DNA of 64,000 nucleotides from Providencia rettgeri. GTDB taxonomy: Bacteria > Pseudomonadota > Gammaproteobacteria > Enterobacterales > Enterobacteriaceae. The translations under genes were made by a program, and so were the position numbers. Location of the stretch: contig NZ_CP096258.1 of assembly GCF_023205015.1 (NCBI RefSeq), positions 2,542,001 through 2,606,000 on the forward strand. The letters run 5' to 3'. Positions 36,253 through 46,239 of this stretch are shown one piece after another. Each line of letters begins with the position of its first letter. Positions within the stretch are counted from its first letter, which is position 1. The notes beneath the pieces are model-generated. The model made no database searches, had not been told where the DNA came from, and saw only the letters and a program-made list of their open reading frames with translations.

Positions 36253-37245
36253 TTAAAATGTAGGGACAGCCAGTGAAGCTTCCCATTGTAATAATTGATT
36301 TGTCAGGATCAGTTCCTGATTCAGTGCAGGAACTGTCATTAATTGATGACGGCAGTATAACCACTTATCATACATATTTATTAACTGGGTGCGATTCATA
36401 GCACCAGCTAATTGCATAACTTGAGCTTGCTGATCTTGGTTGATGCAAAAAGCCCCAGCGCCTTGTTGAATTTTAATTGCATCCGCAAATAGACTAAGTA
36501 GCCAATTTAAGGCATCTGTGACCTCGTCGATATTCAAACTAGGCAGCAAACTCAGCATATCACCCGTTTGCAATGCGCGACTTAAACTATGGCACAGTGC
36601 ATTACGTTTTTGCCAACGCTGTTCGTCCAATAAGGCCAGTGCAGAAATTGGCGCACCTTGGCATATTTTTAATGCCGTTATCGCATTTTCAGTCGCAATA
36701 CCCGGTTTTTGCTTTTGAAGCCAGTAAAGTGCTATTTGTAGATCGGGCACGGATAAGAAATGACTTAGGCAACGGCTGCGAATGGTCGCTAGCAAATTCT
36801 CTTGTTTATCACTTCCAAGTAAAAAGTAAGTGTCCTTTGCAGGCTCTTCCAATGTTTTCAATAAGGCATTCGCTGCTGCATCTGTCAATGCTTCAACCTG
36901 TGGGATATACACCACTTTATTGCCACCTTGCTGAGCATGGCGACTTAAGGTTTCAATTAACTTCCTAACCGCATCAACGCTAACAGTAGACTTTCCTTTT
37001 TCTACTTCAATAATGTGATAATCAGGATGGTTACCTGCAAGCATCAAATGGCAACTATGGCATTGCCCACAGCTTTTTAACCCGTCTCTTTCTTGGCAAA
37101 TAAGCCAACGACTCAAACCATAGCACAGCGCTTGCGCCCCATTTCCCGGTACCGAATGAAGCAGTAACGCGTGGTGGCCTCGACCGCTTTGGTACGCAGT
37201 TATGATTTGTCGGTAAGGTTCATTTAACCAAGGATACCAATTCAT
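36253..37245 (-). CDS. holB: DNA polymerase III delta' subunit
   Basis: A 330-aa clamp-loader subunit. The AAA-like N-terminal domain has a modified P-loop (HSVPGNGAQAL, lacking the Lys-Thr, as in delta'), the zinc module CGQCHSCHLMLAGNHPDYH, and the sensor-1/SRC-like ATIRSRC arginine-finger motif. It loads the beta clamp with the delta and tau/gamma subunits. It lies between tmk (21 bases) and ycfH (12 bases), as in E. coli. Confidence 0.95.
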   Translation of the reverse strand: MNWYPWLNEPYRQIITAYQSGRGHHALLLHSVPGNGAQALCYGLSRWLICQERDGLKSCGQCHSCHLMLAGNHPDYHIIEVEKGKSTVSVDAVRKLIETLSRHAQQGGNKVVYIPQVEALTDAAANALLKTLEEPAKDTYFLLGSDKQENLLATIRSRCLSHFLSVPDLQIALYWLQKQKPGIATENAITALKICQGAPISALALLDEQRWQKRNALCHSLSRALQTGDMLSLLPSLNIDEVTDALNWLLSLFADAIKIQQGAGAFCINQDQQAQVMQLAGAMNRTQLINMYDKWLYCRHQLMTVPALNQELILTNQLLQWEASLAVPTF

Positions 37246-37266
37246 GGGATTAATACCTTATTTGGT

Positions 37267-37899
37267 TTATCTGGCACGCGCGAGCCATTCTGTCAGTGTT
37301 TGCCGAATATCTTGCTGTACTTGCTCAATATTTTGGCTTGCATCAATCGTGAGTATGGTTTTGTCGCCAGCAGCAAGTTCAAGATAACGGCTGCGTGTTC
37401 TTTCAAAAAAAGCTAACGATTCTTTTTCAATTCTATCTAATTCACCTCGTGACCTTGCACGCTGCAAACCTAATTCTGGTGGTAAATCAAGGTATAAGGT
37501 TAATGAAGGTTTGAATTCACCTAGCACCAAATCACGTAATGATTTCATTAAATCGCGGTCAATCTCACGCCCGCCCCCCTGATACGCTTGGGAAGATAAA
37601 TCATGACGATCGCCCACCACCCATTTGCCGGCCGCTAATGCAGGTTGGATCACTGTATCAACCAGTTGGACACGGGCAGCATATAGCATTAGCAACTCCG
37701 CCTTGTCAGTCACTTTATCACCGGCAATACCTTGCTTTATCAGCTCGCGTAATTTCTCGGCTAATGGCGTGCCTCCGGGTTCACGGGTGAAAACAATATC
37801 TGTGACCCCTGCTTGGTTTAACGTTTCTACAACCGTATTGATTGCAGTTGTTTTACCAGCGCCTTCAAGTCCTTCAATAACAATAAATTGGTTTTTCAT
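37267..37899 (-). CDS. tmk: Thymidylate kinase
   Basis: A 210-aa P-loop kinase converting dTMP to dTDP. Motifs: IEGLEGAGKTTAI (Walker A), FTREPGGTPLAEKLR (DRX-like substrate loop), the VVGDRHDLSSQAYQGGGR dTMP site, and the LID region RARSRGELDRIE that carries the catalytic Arg in type II enzymes such as that of E. coli. It follows mltG by five bases. Confidence 0.97.
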   Translation of the reverse strand: MKNQFIVIEGLEGAGKTTAINTVVETLNQAGVTDIVFTREPGGTPLAEKLRELIKQGIAGDKVTDKAELLMLYAARVQLVDTVIQPALAAGKWVVGDRHDLSSQAYQGGGREIDRDLMKSLRDLVLGEFKPSLTLYLDLPPELGLQRARSRGELDRIEKESLAFFERTRSRYLELAAGDKTILTIDASQNIEQVQQDIRQTLTEWLARAR

Positions 37900-37904
37900 T
37901 TTTA

Positions 37905-38927
37905 TCAGTTTTGCTGTTCAAATTGGCGATAAACTTTAACGGCACGATTGTGGTCGTTTAAATTACGACTAAAAGTATGCCCGCCTTTACCATCTGCGAC
38001 AAAGAATATGTAATCCGTTTTAGCCGGATGCGCTGCTGCCTTAAGTGATGCAAGGCTTGGCATTGCAATCGGTGTTGGTGGTAAGCCATCAATCTTATAG
38101 GTATTGTACGGTGTGTAAGTATCTAAATCACTACGATAAATTTTACCACGATACTTTTCACCTAAGCCATAGATGACTGTTGGGTCGGTTTGCAAACGCA
38201 TATTTTTCTTTAGGCGATTAACAAACACGGAGGCAACTTGAGACCTTTCACTATCAATACCGGTTTCTTTTTCAATAATCGAAGCCATAATAAGCATTTC
38301 ATAGGCATTCTTATAGGGTAAATCCCTATCACGCCCTTTCCACTCTTCATCAAGGCTGTTTTGCATACGTTTATAGGCACGTTTCAAAATTTCAGCGTCA
38401 GTTGTTCCTGCTGTGTATAAATAAGTGTCAGGGTATAGCCACCCTTCTAACGTGCCTTCCCCGTTAAAACCAATCAGGGCATGCAGTTCTGTTGGGGTTA
38501 AATTGGTGGTTTTATGCTCTAAGTACGGTGCGTCGCGTAAAATATTACCCCAATCGCTTAAACGATTACCTTCAATAAAACGGATCGAAAACTGGGCTTC
38601 TTTTCCACTCACAATTAATTGTAATAGCTGTTCAACATTCATCCCCGGCTGCAAGCGGTAAGTGCCCGCTTTTAGCTGAGCCAGTTCAGGCCGTAATTTG
38701 AGTAACCATTGAAATTCATTCCCTTTGTCAAGAATGTTATCTTCAATAAGTAACCCTTCAAATGCAACACGCCCAGTCCCCGCAGGTACCGTAAAAATTT
38801 TTTCTTGTGTGATGTTGATTGGCGTTTTGGCATAGTCCAATACTTGACGATATTGCCAATAGACAGCGACTGCAACAATAGCAGCCAAGGTAACGGCGAT
38901 TAGAATGATTTTTTTGGCTAATTTCAT
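37905..38927 (-). CDS. mltG: Endolytic murein transglycosylase MltG
   Basis: A 340-aa inner-membrane protein with one N-terminal TM segment (about 6-24) and a periplasmic LysM-like plus catalytic YceG domain. The catalytic Glu lies in MASIIEKETGID; the downstream QTDPTVIYGLG and YNTYKIDGLPPTPIAMP motifs are typical. It cuts nascent glycan strands and may set their length. It sits between pabC and tmk, as in E. coli. Confidence 0.96.
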   Translation of the reverse strand: MKLAKKIILIAVTLAAIVAVAVYWQYRQVLDYAKTPINITQEKIFTVPAGTGRVAFEGLLIEDNILDKGNEFQWLLKLRPELAQLKAGTYRLQPGMNVEQLLQLIVSGKEAQFSIRFIEGNRLSDWGNILRDAPYLEHKTTNLTPTELHALIGFNGEGTLEGWLYPDTYLYTAGTTDAEILKRAYKRMQNSLDEEWKGRDRDLPYKNAYEMLIMASIIEKETGIDSERSQVASVFVNRLKKNMRLQTDPTVIYGLGEKYRGKIYRSDLDTYTPYNTYKIDGLPPTPIAMPSLASLKAAAHPAKTDYIFFVADGKGGHTFSRNLNDHNRAVKVYRQFEQQN

Positions 38928-38979
38928 TTATTGACCATTTCAATGCGTGTGTTGGTAATAATTAATTCATTTATAAAAA

Positions 38980-39810
38980 CTAAATTTTGCAACGCAAAAA
39001 TAGATACTCAAACAGCTCACGAGACGCAAATTGTAATGGTGGAAGTTGTTTATCCATTTGAATACTTTGTACAGGTAAAACCGGCATCAGCGCATTACAA
39101 ATAACCACTTCATCACAATGATTTAAAACGTTAGCAAAGCGTTCGACCTGTTGAAGATGGTACTGGCTATCCTCTAGCAGTGATATGATCTTTTGTCTCA
39201 TTAATCCATTGACACCACTATGAGATAAAATTGGGGTATACACTGTTTGCCCAATTCGCCAGAAAACATTCGCGCTACAGCATTCAACAATAATACCGTC
39301 GGTATCTAGCACAATCGCTTCATCTACACCTAGTTCATCAACCTCTTGCCTAATAAGAACTTGTTCTAGGCGGTTGAGATGCTTCATGCCAGCTAACAAT
39401 GGGTTACGAGCTAATGGAATTTGGCTAAGAACTAAGCGCGCCCCTTTGCACTGCAGTTGAACATAGTTATTTGTAAAGGGAGAAACGCTCACTATTACCG
39501 TCGGTGTGGTAAAACCTTTAGTACTATATCCTCGGCCTCCAACACCACGGCTCAGGATCACTTTAATCACAAACTCGTCTTGAGTTTGTTCTGCACAAAT
39601 CTGCTTTAAGTGCACTGCCAAGCTTTCCCAATCTGGCTGTGCAATTTTCAACCTTTGGCTATCATGTTTTAACCGAGCAATATGCGCATCTAACATTTTA
39701 GCTTGCTGATTAACGCCGTATATGGTCGTAAAGCAGCCGTCTCCAAAAGAGACCGCACGATCGGTAACACTTATTTGTTGGCAAAGCTGCCCATTAACCC
39801 AATATGACAT
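38980..39810 (-). CDS. pabC: Aminodeoxychorismate lyase
   Basis: A 276-aa fold-type IV PLP enzyme that makes 4-aminobenzoate and pyruvate for folate synthesis. The start MSYWVNGQ and the DRAVSFGDGCFTT segment are typical; the PLP Lys is in GMKHLNRLEQVL, and the phosphate-binding region includes ECCSANVFWR. It follows fabF by about 150 bases, which contain a fabF terminator, so it may have its own promoter or depend on read-through. Confidence 0.95.
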   Translation of the reverse strand: MSYWVNGQLCQQISVTDRAVSFGDGCFTTIYGVNQQAKMLDAHIARLKHDSQRLKIAQPDWESLAVHLKQICAEQTQDEFVIKVILSRGVGGRGYSTKGFTTPTVIVSVSPFTNNYVQLQCKGARLVLSQIPLARNPLLAGMKHLNRLEQVLIRQEVDELGVDEAIVLDTDGIIVECCSANVFWRIGQTVYTPILSHSGVNGLMRQKIISLLEDSQYHLQQVERFANVLNHCDEVVICNALMPVLPVQSIQMDKQLPPLQFASRELFEYLFLRCKI

Positions 39811-39897
39811 TGATATTACTTATAATAAAAGCTGATAAATCAGACAGTAATCAAGTGAGATTATCATAAACTAAAGCGAGGAGCTGTGCAAAGTACT

Positions 39898-39937
39898 GCA
39901 AAAAATAAAGCCCCAGCCACAATTAAGCGACTAGGGC
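39898..39937 (-). terminator. Terminator after fabF
   Basis: Minus strand: GCCCTAG and CTGGGGC pair with one G-U and a 14-base loop, followed by TTTATTTTTT. It would partly separate fabF from pabC. Confidence 0.65.
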
Positions 39938-39961
39938 CAATTAATCACGGTAATTGATTAA

Positions 39962-41212
39962 TTACTCGCCGTTATAACGACGGAAAATTAATGAACCGTT
40001 GGTGCCACCAAAACCAAATGAATTACACAGAGCAAACTCCATGTTGTCCACTTTACGAGCCTCACCTGGAACAAAATCCAGTTTGCACGCTTCATCTGGG
40101 TTATCCAAATTAATGGTTGGTGGAACAATTTGGTCGCACAATGACAAAATGGTGAAAATTGATTCAATAGCGCCCGCTGCACCAAGGAGGTGCCCAGTCA
40201 TTGATTTGGTTGAACTGACTAATACGTCAGTACCTTCACCAAATACATTAACGACCGCTTGCGCTTCAGCCAAATCACCTGCAGGGGTTGAAGTACCGTG
40301 AGCATTGATATACCCCACGTCACTCGCTTTAATGCCTGCGTCATTCAGTGCGTTTTCCATTGCAAGTGCGGCACCCGCACCATTTTCAGGCGGTGATGTC
40401 ATATGATAAGCATCACTGCTCATCCCAAAACCTGCAATTTCGGCATAAATTTTTGCACCACGCGCTTTCGCATGTTCATATTCTTCGAGAATGATGATAC
40501 CTGCTCCGTCCCCCAGAACAAAACCATCACGGTCTTTATCCCATGGACGACTTGCCGCTTGTGGGTCATCGTTGCGAGTCGACAATGCACGTGCTGCACC
40601 GAAACCAGCTACACCAAGAGGTGTTGTCGCTTTTTCAGCACCGCCTGCAACCATCACATCCGCGTCACCATAAGCAATCATACGTGCAGCATGACCAATA
40701 TTATGCACACCAGATGTACAGGCGGTTGCAATTGAAATACTTGGACCACGGAAACCGTACATAATGCTTAAATGACCAGCCACCATATTAATGATGGTTG
40801 ATGGTACGAAGAACGGGCTTACCTTACGAGGCCCACCGTGAAGTAATGACTCACAGTTGTCCTGAATTAAGCCTAACCCACCAATACCAGAACCAATCGC
40901 TGCACCAATTCGGGTAGCATTGGCTTCTGTTACTTCCAATCCAGCATCTTTGAAGGCTTGAAAGCCAGCCGCGATACCATATTGGATAAATGGATCCATT
41001 TTCTTTGCATCTTTACGGGAGATGCCAAATTCTTCGTAATTGAAATCTTTTACTAAGCCAGCAAATTTAGTTGCGTGGTTAGTAGTATCAAAATGATCGA
41101 TTAGGCTGATACCACTCTGTCCGTCACAAACAGCTTTCCATGATGACTCAACTGTGTTGCCGACAGGAGATAACATGCCCAGTCCGGTTACGACTACACG
41201 ACGCTTAGACAC
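39962..41212 (-). CDS. fabF: 3-oxoacyl-ACP synthase II
   Basis: A 416-aa condensing enzyme for fatty-acid elongation, including the palmitoleate to cis-vaccenate step that adjusts membrane fluidity. The catalytic triad is visible: Cys in TACTSGVHN, His in NAHGTSTPAGD and His in MTGHLLGAAG. The start VTGLGMLSPVG is typical. It lies 78 bases after acpP, as in E. coli. Confidence 0.98.
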   Translation of the reverse strand: MSKRRVVVTGLGMLSPVGNTVESSWKAVCDGQSGISLIDHFDTTNHATKFAGLVKDFNYEEFGISRKDAKKMDPFIQYGIAAGFQAFKDAGLEVTEANATRIGAAIGSGIGGLGLIQDNCESLLHGGPRKVSPFFVPSTIINMVAGHLSIMYGFRGPSISIATACTSGVHNIGHAARMIAYGDADVMVAGGAEKATTPLGVAGFGAARALSTRNDDPQAASRPWDKDRDGFVLGDGAGIIILEEYEHAKARGAKIYAEIAGFGMSSDAYHMTSPPENGAGAALAMENALNDAGIKASDVGYINAHGTSTPAGDLAEAQAVVNVFGEGTDVLVSSTKSMTGHLLGAAGAIESIFTILSLCDQIVPPTINLDNPDEACKLDFVPGEARKVDNMEFALCNSFGFGGTNGSLIFRRYNGE

Positions 41213-41290
41213 GTATTTCCTCCAAGGAGGGAAAAGTTACAAAAGAAACATAGGCGATCGAGTGATCGCCTAGATAAGTTTTTCGTACAA

Positions 41291-41527
41291 TTATTTAGAT
41301 GCGTTCTCGACGTAGTCAATCGCAGCCTGTACTGTTGTGATCTTTTCAGCTTCTTCGTCAGGGATTTCGCAATCGAACTCTTCTTCCAGAGCCATAACCA
41401 GCTCAACTGTGTCAAGAGAATCAGCGCCCAAGTCATCAACAAATGAAGCTGTATTTACAACTTCTTCCTCTTTAACACCCAGTTGTTCAACGATGATTTT
41501 CTTAACGCGTTCTTCGATAGTGCTCAT
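41291..41527 (-). CDS. acpP: Acyl carrier protein
   Basis: A 78-aa acidic four-helix protein. The phosphopantetheine attachment Ser is at residue 37 counting Met, in GADSLDTVEL. It is nearly identical to E. coli AcpP. It lies between fabG and fabF with a 155-base upstream gap that probably holds its own strong promoter. Confidence 0.98.
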   Translation of the reverse strand: MSTIEERVKKIIVEQLGVKEEEVVNTASFVDDLGADSLDTVELVMALEEEFDCEIPDEEAEKITTVQAAIDYVENASK

Positions 41528-41682
41528 ACTATTAAAATTCCTATCAAAACTCGCTTTCGCGATGGTTTTCGTAGTTTATGAAATACAGGAAAAGATACAA
41601 CCCAATCCCGGCTGTTGGAACTATTATTTTGCATTATTTAGCGTTGGATAACATTAAAAATGCAAATAGTTCCATCATTTCT

Positions 41683-42417
41683 TTAGATCATGTACATGCC
41701 ACCATTGACATGCAATGTTTCACCTGTGATGTAAGCAGCCTCATCAGAAGCTAAAAACGCTACAGCACTGGCAATTTCTTGTGCATCACCCAGTCTATCC
41801 GCAGGAACCTGAGATAAAATGCCTGCACGCTGTTCATCTGTCAATGCTTTAGTCATATCTGTTTCGATAAAACCAGGTGCAACGACGTTGACAGTAATAC
41901 CACGAGAAGCGACTTCACGAGCTAATGATTTGCTAAAACCAATTAACCCTGCTTTCGCTGCTGCATAGTTAGTTTGCCCCGCATTTCCCATTACACCAAC
42001 AACGGATGCAATTGAAATAATACGTCCACAACGTTTTTTCATCATGGCACGCAAAACGGATTTAGACAAACGGTAAACGGATGAAAGATTGGTGTCAATA
42101 ATATCTTGCCATTCATCTTCTTTCATACGCATCAATAGGTTATCACGAGTGATACCTGCATTATTAATCAAAATATCAATTTCACCAAATTCTTCGCGGA
42201 TTTTGGTCAAAGTTTCTTCGATTGATGCTGTATCAGTCACGTTTAAGGCTAAACCTTTACCTTTACCATCAAGATAAGCGGTAATGGCTTCTGCGCCTTT
42301 TTCGCTGGTTGCTGTTCCGATAACGGTAGCGCCACGAGCAATTAGTGTTAAAGCAATCGCTTTACCAATTCCACGACTCGCCCCTGTTACCAGTGCAATT
42401 TTTCCTTCAAAGCTCAT
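41683..42417 (-). CDS. fabG: 3-oxoacyl-ACP reductase
   Basis: A 244-aa NADPH-dependent SDR. TGASRGIGKAIA binds the cofactor; NNAG, the active-site Ser in SIASVVG and the YAAAKAG Tyr/Lys pair are all intact. It reduces beta-ketoacyl-ACP in fatty-acid synthesis. It follows fabD by seven bases. Confidence 0.98.
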   Translation of the reverse strand: MSFEGKIALVTGASRGIGKAIALTLIARGATVIGTATSEKGAEAITAYLDGKGKGLALNVTDTASIEETLTKIREEFGEIDILINNAGITRDNLLMRMKEDEWQDIIDTNLSSVYRLSKSVLRAMMKKRCGRIISIASVVGVMGNAGQTNYAAAKAGLIGFSKSLAREVASRGITVNVVAPGFIETDMTKALTDEQRAGILSQVPADRLGDAQEIASAVAFLASDEAAYITGETLHVNGGMYMI

Positions 42418-42424
42418 GTCGTCC

Positions 42425-43357
42425 TCAGCTATTTTCTAAAGCAGTGCTTAATGATACAGGATCATTGACTGCAACGGCAGTTAATTTAGAGACAATTCGC
42501 TTGGTAAGACCAGTCAATACTTTTCCTGGGCCTACTTCAATTAGGTGTTCAACGCCTTGATCTGCCATCAATTCTACAGTTTCTGTCCAGCGTACTGGAT
42601 TATACAGTTGACGGACTAAAGCATCACGAATATTTTGTGCCGATTTCTCAATTTTAACATCAACATTGTTAATAACTGGATAGACTGGCTCACAAAAATC
42701 GATTTTTGCTAACGCTTCGGCTAATTTATCAGCAGCTGGCTTCATTAATGCACAATGTGAAGGTACGCTAACAGATAAAGGCAATGCTCGTTTTGCCCCC
42801 GCTTCTTTACAGGCGATACCTGCGCGTTCAACGGCCGCTTTTTCACCCGCGATCACAACTTGGCCCGGTGAGTTGAAGTTAACTGGTGAAACCACTTGGC
42901 CTTGAGAGGCTTCTTGGCAAGCTTTTTCAATTGATTCATTATCTAAGCCAATAATGGCATACATTGCACCCGTGCCTTCAGGAACCGCTTCCTGCATGAG
43001 TTTCCCCCGCAATTCGACCAGTTTAATCGCTTGTTTAAAGTCGATAACACCGGCACAAACTAAAGCTGAATACTCCCCAAGGCTGTGGCCTGCCATGATT
43101 GTAGGCATTACGCCATTTTTTTCTTGCCAAACACGGAATATCGCCACAGACGCTGCTAATAAAGCAGGCTGTGTTTGCCATGTTTTATTTAATTCTTCTT
43201 CTGGCCCATTTTGTACTAACGCCCAGAGATCGTAACCCAATGCTTCCGATGCTTCAGCGAATGTTTGCTCAACAAGCTGATTTTCTTCAGCCAGTGCCGC
43301 TAACATACCTAAAGACTGAGAACCCTGTCCGGGAAATACCATAGCAAATTGTGTCAT
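42425..43357 (-). CDS. fabD: Malonyl-CoA:ACP transacylase
   Basis: A 310-aa transferase that loads malonyl groups onto ACP. The nucleophile elbow GHSLGEYSAL, FPGQGSQSLGM at the N-terminus, and the His of VPSHCALMKPAA are present. It lies between fabH (18 bases) and fabG (7 bases). Confidence 0.98.
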   Translation of the reverse strand: MTQFAMVFPGQGSQSLGMLAALAEENQLVEQTFAEASEALGYDLWALVQNGPEEELNKTWQTQPALLAASVAIFRVWQEKNGVMPTIMAGHSLGEYSALVCAGVIDFKQAIKLVELRGKLMQEAVPEGTGAMYAIIGLDNESIEKACQEASQGQVVSPVNFNSPGQVVIAGEKAAVERAGIACKEAGAKRALPLSVSVPSHCALMKPAADKLAEALAKIDFCEPVYPVINNVDVKIEKSAQNIRDALVRQLYNPVRWTETVELMADQGVEHLIEVGPGKVLTGLTKRIVSKLTAVAVNDPVSLSTALENS

Positions 43358-43375
43358 GTCTATTTTCTCAGTTAA

Positions 43376-44332
43376 TTAAAAACGAACTAATGCAGAGCCC
43401 CAAGTGAAACCACCACCGAAAGCTTCTAAAAGCACAAGTTGACCACGCTGAATACGGCCATCGCGCACCGCTTCATCCAACGCTGTAGGAACTGATGCTG
43501 CAGACGTATTGCCGTGACGGTCTAATGTGACAACGACTTTATCCATTGTCATATCTAATTTTTTTGCCGTCGCAGAGATAATTCTTAAATTTGCTTGATG
43601 TGGGACGAGCCAATCAAGTTCTTCTTTCGCAATGCCGCTTTGTGCTAATGTCTCATCAACAATATGCGCTAATTCACGCACTGCAACTTTAAAGACCTCG
43701 TTACCTGTCATGGTTAGATATGCAGGGTCTTCAGAACAACGGCTACGGTTAGGTAATGTCAGTAAATCCCCATAACGACCATCAGCATGTAAATGAGTCG
43801 AAATAATACCCGGCTCTTCAGATTCACCAATAACAACAGCCCCTGCCGCATCACCAAATAAAATAATCGTGCCACGATCTGTTGGGTCTAATGTTTTAGA
43901 TAATGCATCTGCGCCAATCACTAACGCTTTTTTGGTCATACCCGTTTTGACGAATTGATCAGCGATACTAATTGCATAGGTAAAGCCTGCACATGCGGCT
44001 GCAACATCAAATGCGGCGCAATCATGAATACCTAGCATCTGTTGAATTTGACAGGCTGCGCTAGGAAATGCGTGAGTTGCGGATGTGGTCGCGACGATAA
44101 TTAAACCAATGTCTGTTGCATCGACTTGTGCCATGTCCAACGCATTTTTGGCTGCATGAAACCCCATCACTGACACACTTTCTTCTTCGTTAGCAATTCT
44201 TCTTTCATGTATGCCAGTGCGTGTCACAATCCATTCATCAGAAGTATCAACCATTTTTTCCAGATCAGCATTGGTACGTACTTGTGCTGGTAAGTAGCTG
44301 CCTGTTCCTAAGATTTTACTGTACATAGCCAT
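43376..44332 (-). CDS. fabH: 3-oxoacyl-ACP synthase III
   Basis: A 318-aa initiating condensing enzyme joining acetyl-CoA and malonyl-ACP. The catalytic Cys is in AAACAGFTYA, His in VPHQANLRI and Asn in GNTSAASVP. Two close ATGs exist (44332 and 44326); the first is nearer to the AGGAG upstream and gives a start three bases after plsX. E. coli FabH begins at the equivalent of the second. The coupling with plsX is conserved. Confidence 0.97.
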   Translation of the reverse strand: MAMYSKILGTGSYLPAQVRTNADLEKMVDTSDEWIVTRTGIHERRIANEEESVSVMGFHAAKNALDMAQVDATDIGLIIVATTSATHAFPSAACQIQQMLGIHDCAAFDVAAACAGFTYAISIADQFVKTGMTKKALVIGADALSKTLDPTDRGTIILFGDAAGAVVIGESEEPGIISTHLHADGRYGDLLTLPNRSRCSEDPAYLTMTGNEVFKVAVRELAHIVDETLAQSGIAKEELDWLVPHQANLRIISATAKKLDMTMDKVVVTLDRHGNTSAASVPTALDEAVRDGRIQRGQLVLLEAFGGGFTWGSALVRF

Positions 44333-44335
44333 AGG

Positions 44336-45376
44336 TTATTGATCACTCCTGGGTAAAACAATATTTAGTCGCGCTGTTATTCTTTCTGGGACTTGTTTTT
44401 CAACAGCTTGTACTGCGCGGTCAATAGCCGCTTTGAAAGCGCCTTCATTCGCTGCACCATGACTCTTGATGACAATACCTTTTAATCCTAACAGAGTCGC
44501 ACCGTTATACTGGTCGGGGTTCATGTCCCCAAAACGTTTCATTAAACGTTTTTTTAACCATTTTTTCGCCAGTTGCATAAACCAACCGCTTTTTTTGTGT
44601 TGATCACCGGACGATTTTATCAATGAAAGGATGACACGTATTACGCCTTCCATCGTCTTCAACGAGACATTACCTGCGAAGCCGTCACACACTAACACAT
44701 CGGTTTTACCTGTCAGTAACTCGTTACCTTCTACATAACCAATGTAGTTAATTGATGTCGTTTCTTTTAATACTGAGGCGGCTTCGCGGATATTATCCAA
44801 CCCTTTACTCTCTTCTTCGCCAATATTCAGTAACGCAACTCTCGGTTTAGAAATGTTAACCACTTCTTCCGCCATCACGGAACCCATTACGGCAAATTGG
44901 ACTAGCATATCACTACTGCAGTTAACATTAGCGCCTAAATCTAGCACTACTGTTTGACTTTTTTGCTGATTAGGTAAGATTGTCATTAGCGCTGGGCGCT
45001 CAATCCCCTCTATAGACTTTAGCATTAATTTGGCTAAGCCCATCAGCGCACCCGTATTTCCGGCACTCACGCACGCTTGTGCCTGCCCTGTCTTCACTAA
45101 CTCCAAGGCCACTCGCATCGATGTTCCTTTGCTTTGCCTTATCGCGTTTGATGGTTTTGCATCGTTTGCGATAATGCCATCTGCAGGAATAATTTCGACG
45201 CGCGAAATTTGCTCAGCACTTTGATGTGCAAGCAAAGGTTGAATGGCTTCGGGTTGACCGACAAGCAGTAATTTGAGTGCTGGATTAGATGCCAGTGCCT
45301 GCAATGCAGCAGGCACCGTGACGCGGGGACCAACATCCCCGCCCATAGCATCTAACGCGATGGTTAGATTAGCCAA
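44336..45376 (-). CDS. plsX: Phosphate acyltransferase PlsX
   Basis: A 346-aa peripheral membrane enzyme making acyl-phosphate from acyl-ACP for phospholipid synthesis. It starts with the family hallmark ALDAMGGDVGPRV; SAGNTGALM and VCDGFAGNVSLK are also present. It lies between rpmF (12 bases) and fabH, in the conserved yceD-rpmF-plsX-fab order. Confidence 0.97.
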   Translation of the reverse strand: MANLTIALDAMGGDVGPRVTVPAALQALASNPALKLLLVGQPEAIQPLLAHQSAEQISRVEIIPADGIIANDAKPSNAIRQSKGTSMRVALELVKTGQAQACVSAGNTGALMGLAKLMLKSIEGIERPALMTILPNQQKSQTVVLDLGANVNCSSDMLVQFAVMGSVMAEEVVNISKPRVALLNIGEEESKGLDNIREAASVLKETTSINYIGYVEGNELLTGKTDVLVCDGFAGNVSLKTMEGVIRVILSLIKSSGDQHKKSGWFMQLAKKWLKKRLMKRFGDMNPDQYNGATLLGLKGIVIKSHGAANEGAFKAAIDRAVQAVEKQVPERITARLNIVLPRSDQ

Positions 45377-45388
45377 GGTAACAACAAA

Positions 45389-45559
45389 TTACTTGTTGAT
45401 AACCTTACGGCCACGGTAGTAACCATCTGCAGTCACATGGTGACGCAGGTGAGTTTCACCGGAAGTTTTATCTACAGAAACTAGGGTAGCAGTCAGTGCA
45501 TCATGTGAACGACGCATACCGCGTTTTGAACGAGTTGGTTTATTCTGTTGTACGGCCAT
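45389..45559 (-). CDS. rpmF: 50S ribosomal protein L32
   Basis: A 56-aa basic protein translated here by hand from the minus strand; it begins MAVQQNKPTRSKRGMRRSHD and ends YYRGRKVINK. It matches E. coli L32 (57 aa) almost throughout. The start is the ATG at 45559, 12 bases after the yceD stop. This is a ribosome component that couples translation capacity to lipid genes by co-transcription with plsX. Confidence 0.97.
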   Translation of the reverse strand: MAVQQNKPTRSKRGMRRSHDALTATLVSVDKTSGETHLRHHVTADGYYRGRKVINK

Positions 45560-45571
45560 TGACCTTACTCC

Positions 45572-46096
45572 TTAAGTACTTTTCTTTAAACTGGCTAATA
45601 CGGCAAATGGGTTTGGTTTTTCTGCCTCGGGAGGCAGTTCACCATACACCATGTCCGCTTCGGACACTTCACAGTGTTCAGAATCATGAACCGGAACCAC
45701 TGGTAAGGATAGAATTATTTCATCTTCTATCATTCCCAGCAAATTTATTTCACCAAATTCATCTACATAAACTGGTTCATACTGTTCCGGTAATGCTTCG
45801 GCCTTTTCGTCATTGACGACAGGACTAAAACAATACGATACGTAGACATGATGCTTGAAATCATTTCTGCAACGTTGGCATTGTAGGGTGACATCAACTT
45901 CAGAATGTCCCTCTATGACCGTCAAACGCTGATTATCAATTTTAAATGATAATTCGTTTTCTACATCACTATCTACACTGACTACTGATTCGGCAATTCG
46001 TGTAACTTGCTCAGATGTATAACTCCCAACATAGTCGAGGTTTTTCTGAGCTGCACGCTGCGCATCGATAGTCAGGGGTAATTTTACCTTTTGCAT
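45572..46096 (-). CDS. yceD: DUF177 protein YceD (23S rRNA accumulation protein)
   Basis: A 174-aa acidic protein with the family Cys motif TLQCQRCRNDFKH in the middle and an acidic C-terminal part ending PPEAEKPNPFAVLASLK. YceD affects 23S rRNA accumulation; the mechanism is unsettled. It is the first gene of the yceD-rpmF-plsX-fabHDG transcript and is divergent from yceF. Confidence 0.95.
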   Translation of the reverse strand: MQKVKLPLTIDAQRAAQKNLDYVGSYTSEQVTRIAESVVSVDSDVENELSFKIDNQRLTVIEGHSEVDVTLQCQRCRNDFKHHVYVSYCFSPVVNDEKAEALPEQYEPVYVDEFGEINLLGMIEDEIILSLPVVPVHDSEHCEVSEADMVYGELPPEAEKPNPFAVLASLKKST

Positions 46097-46239
46097 AAGG
46101 CGCGCATATTAACTTTGTAATGAGCTATAGTCAAAGAAAAAGGCGGGGTAAACTCGCCTTTTCACCAAAAAACCGTCGGTTTTACGTTTTATAGTTTAAA
46201 ATGAGTTAACCCTTTTGGCTACGAGTTTCGAGAAAAATC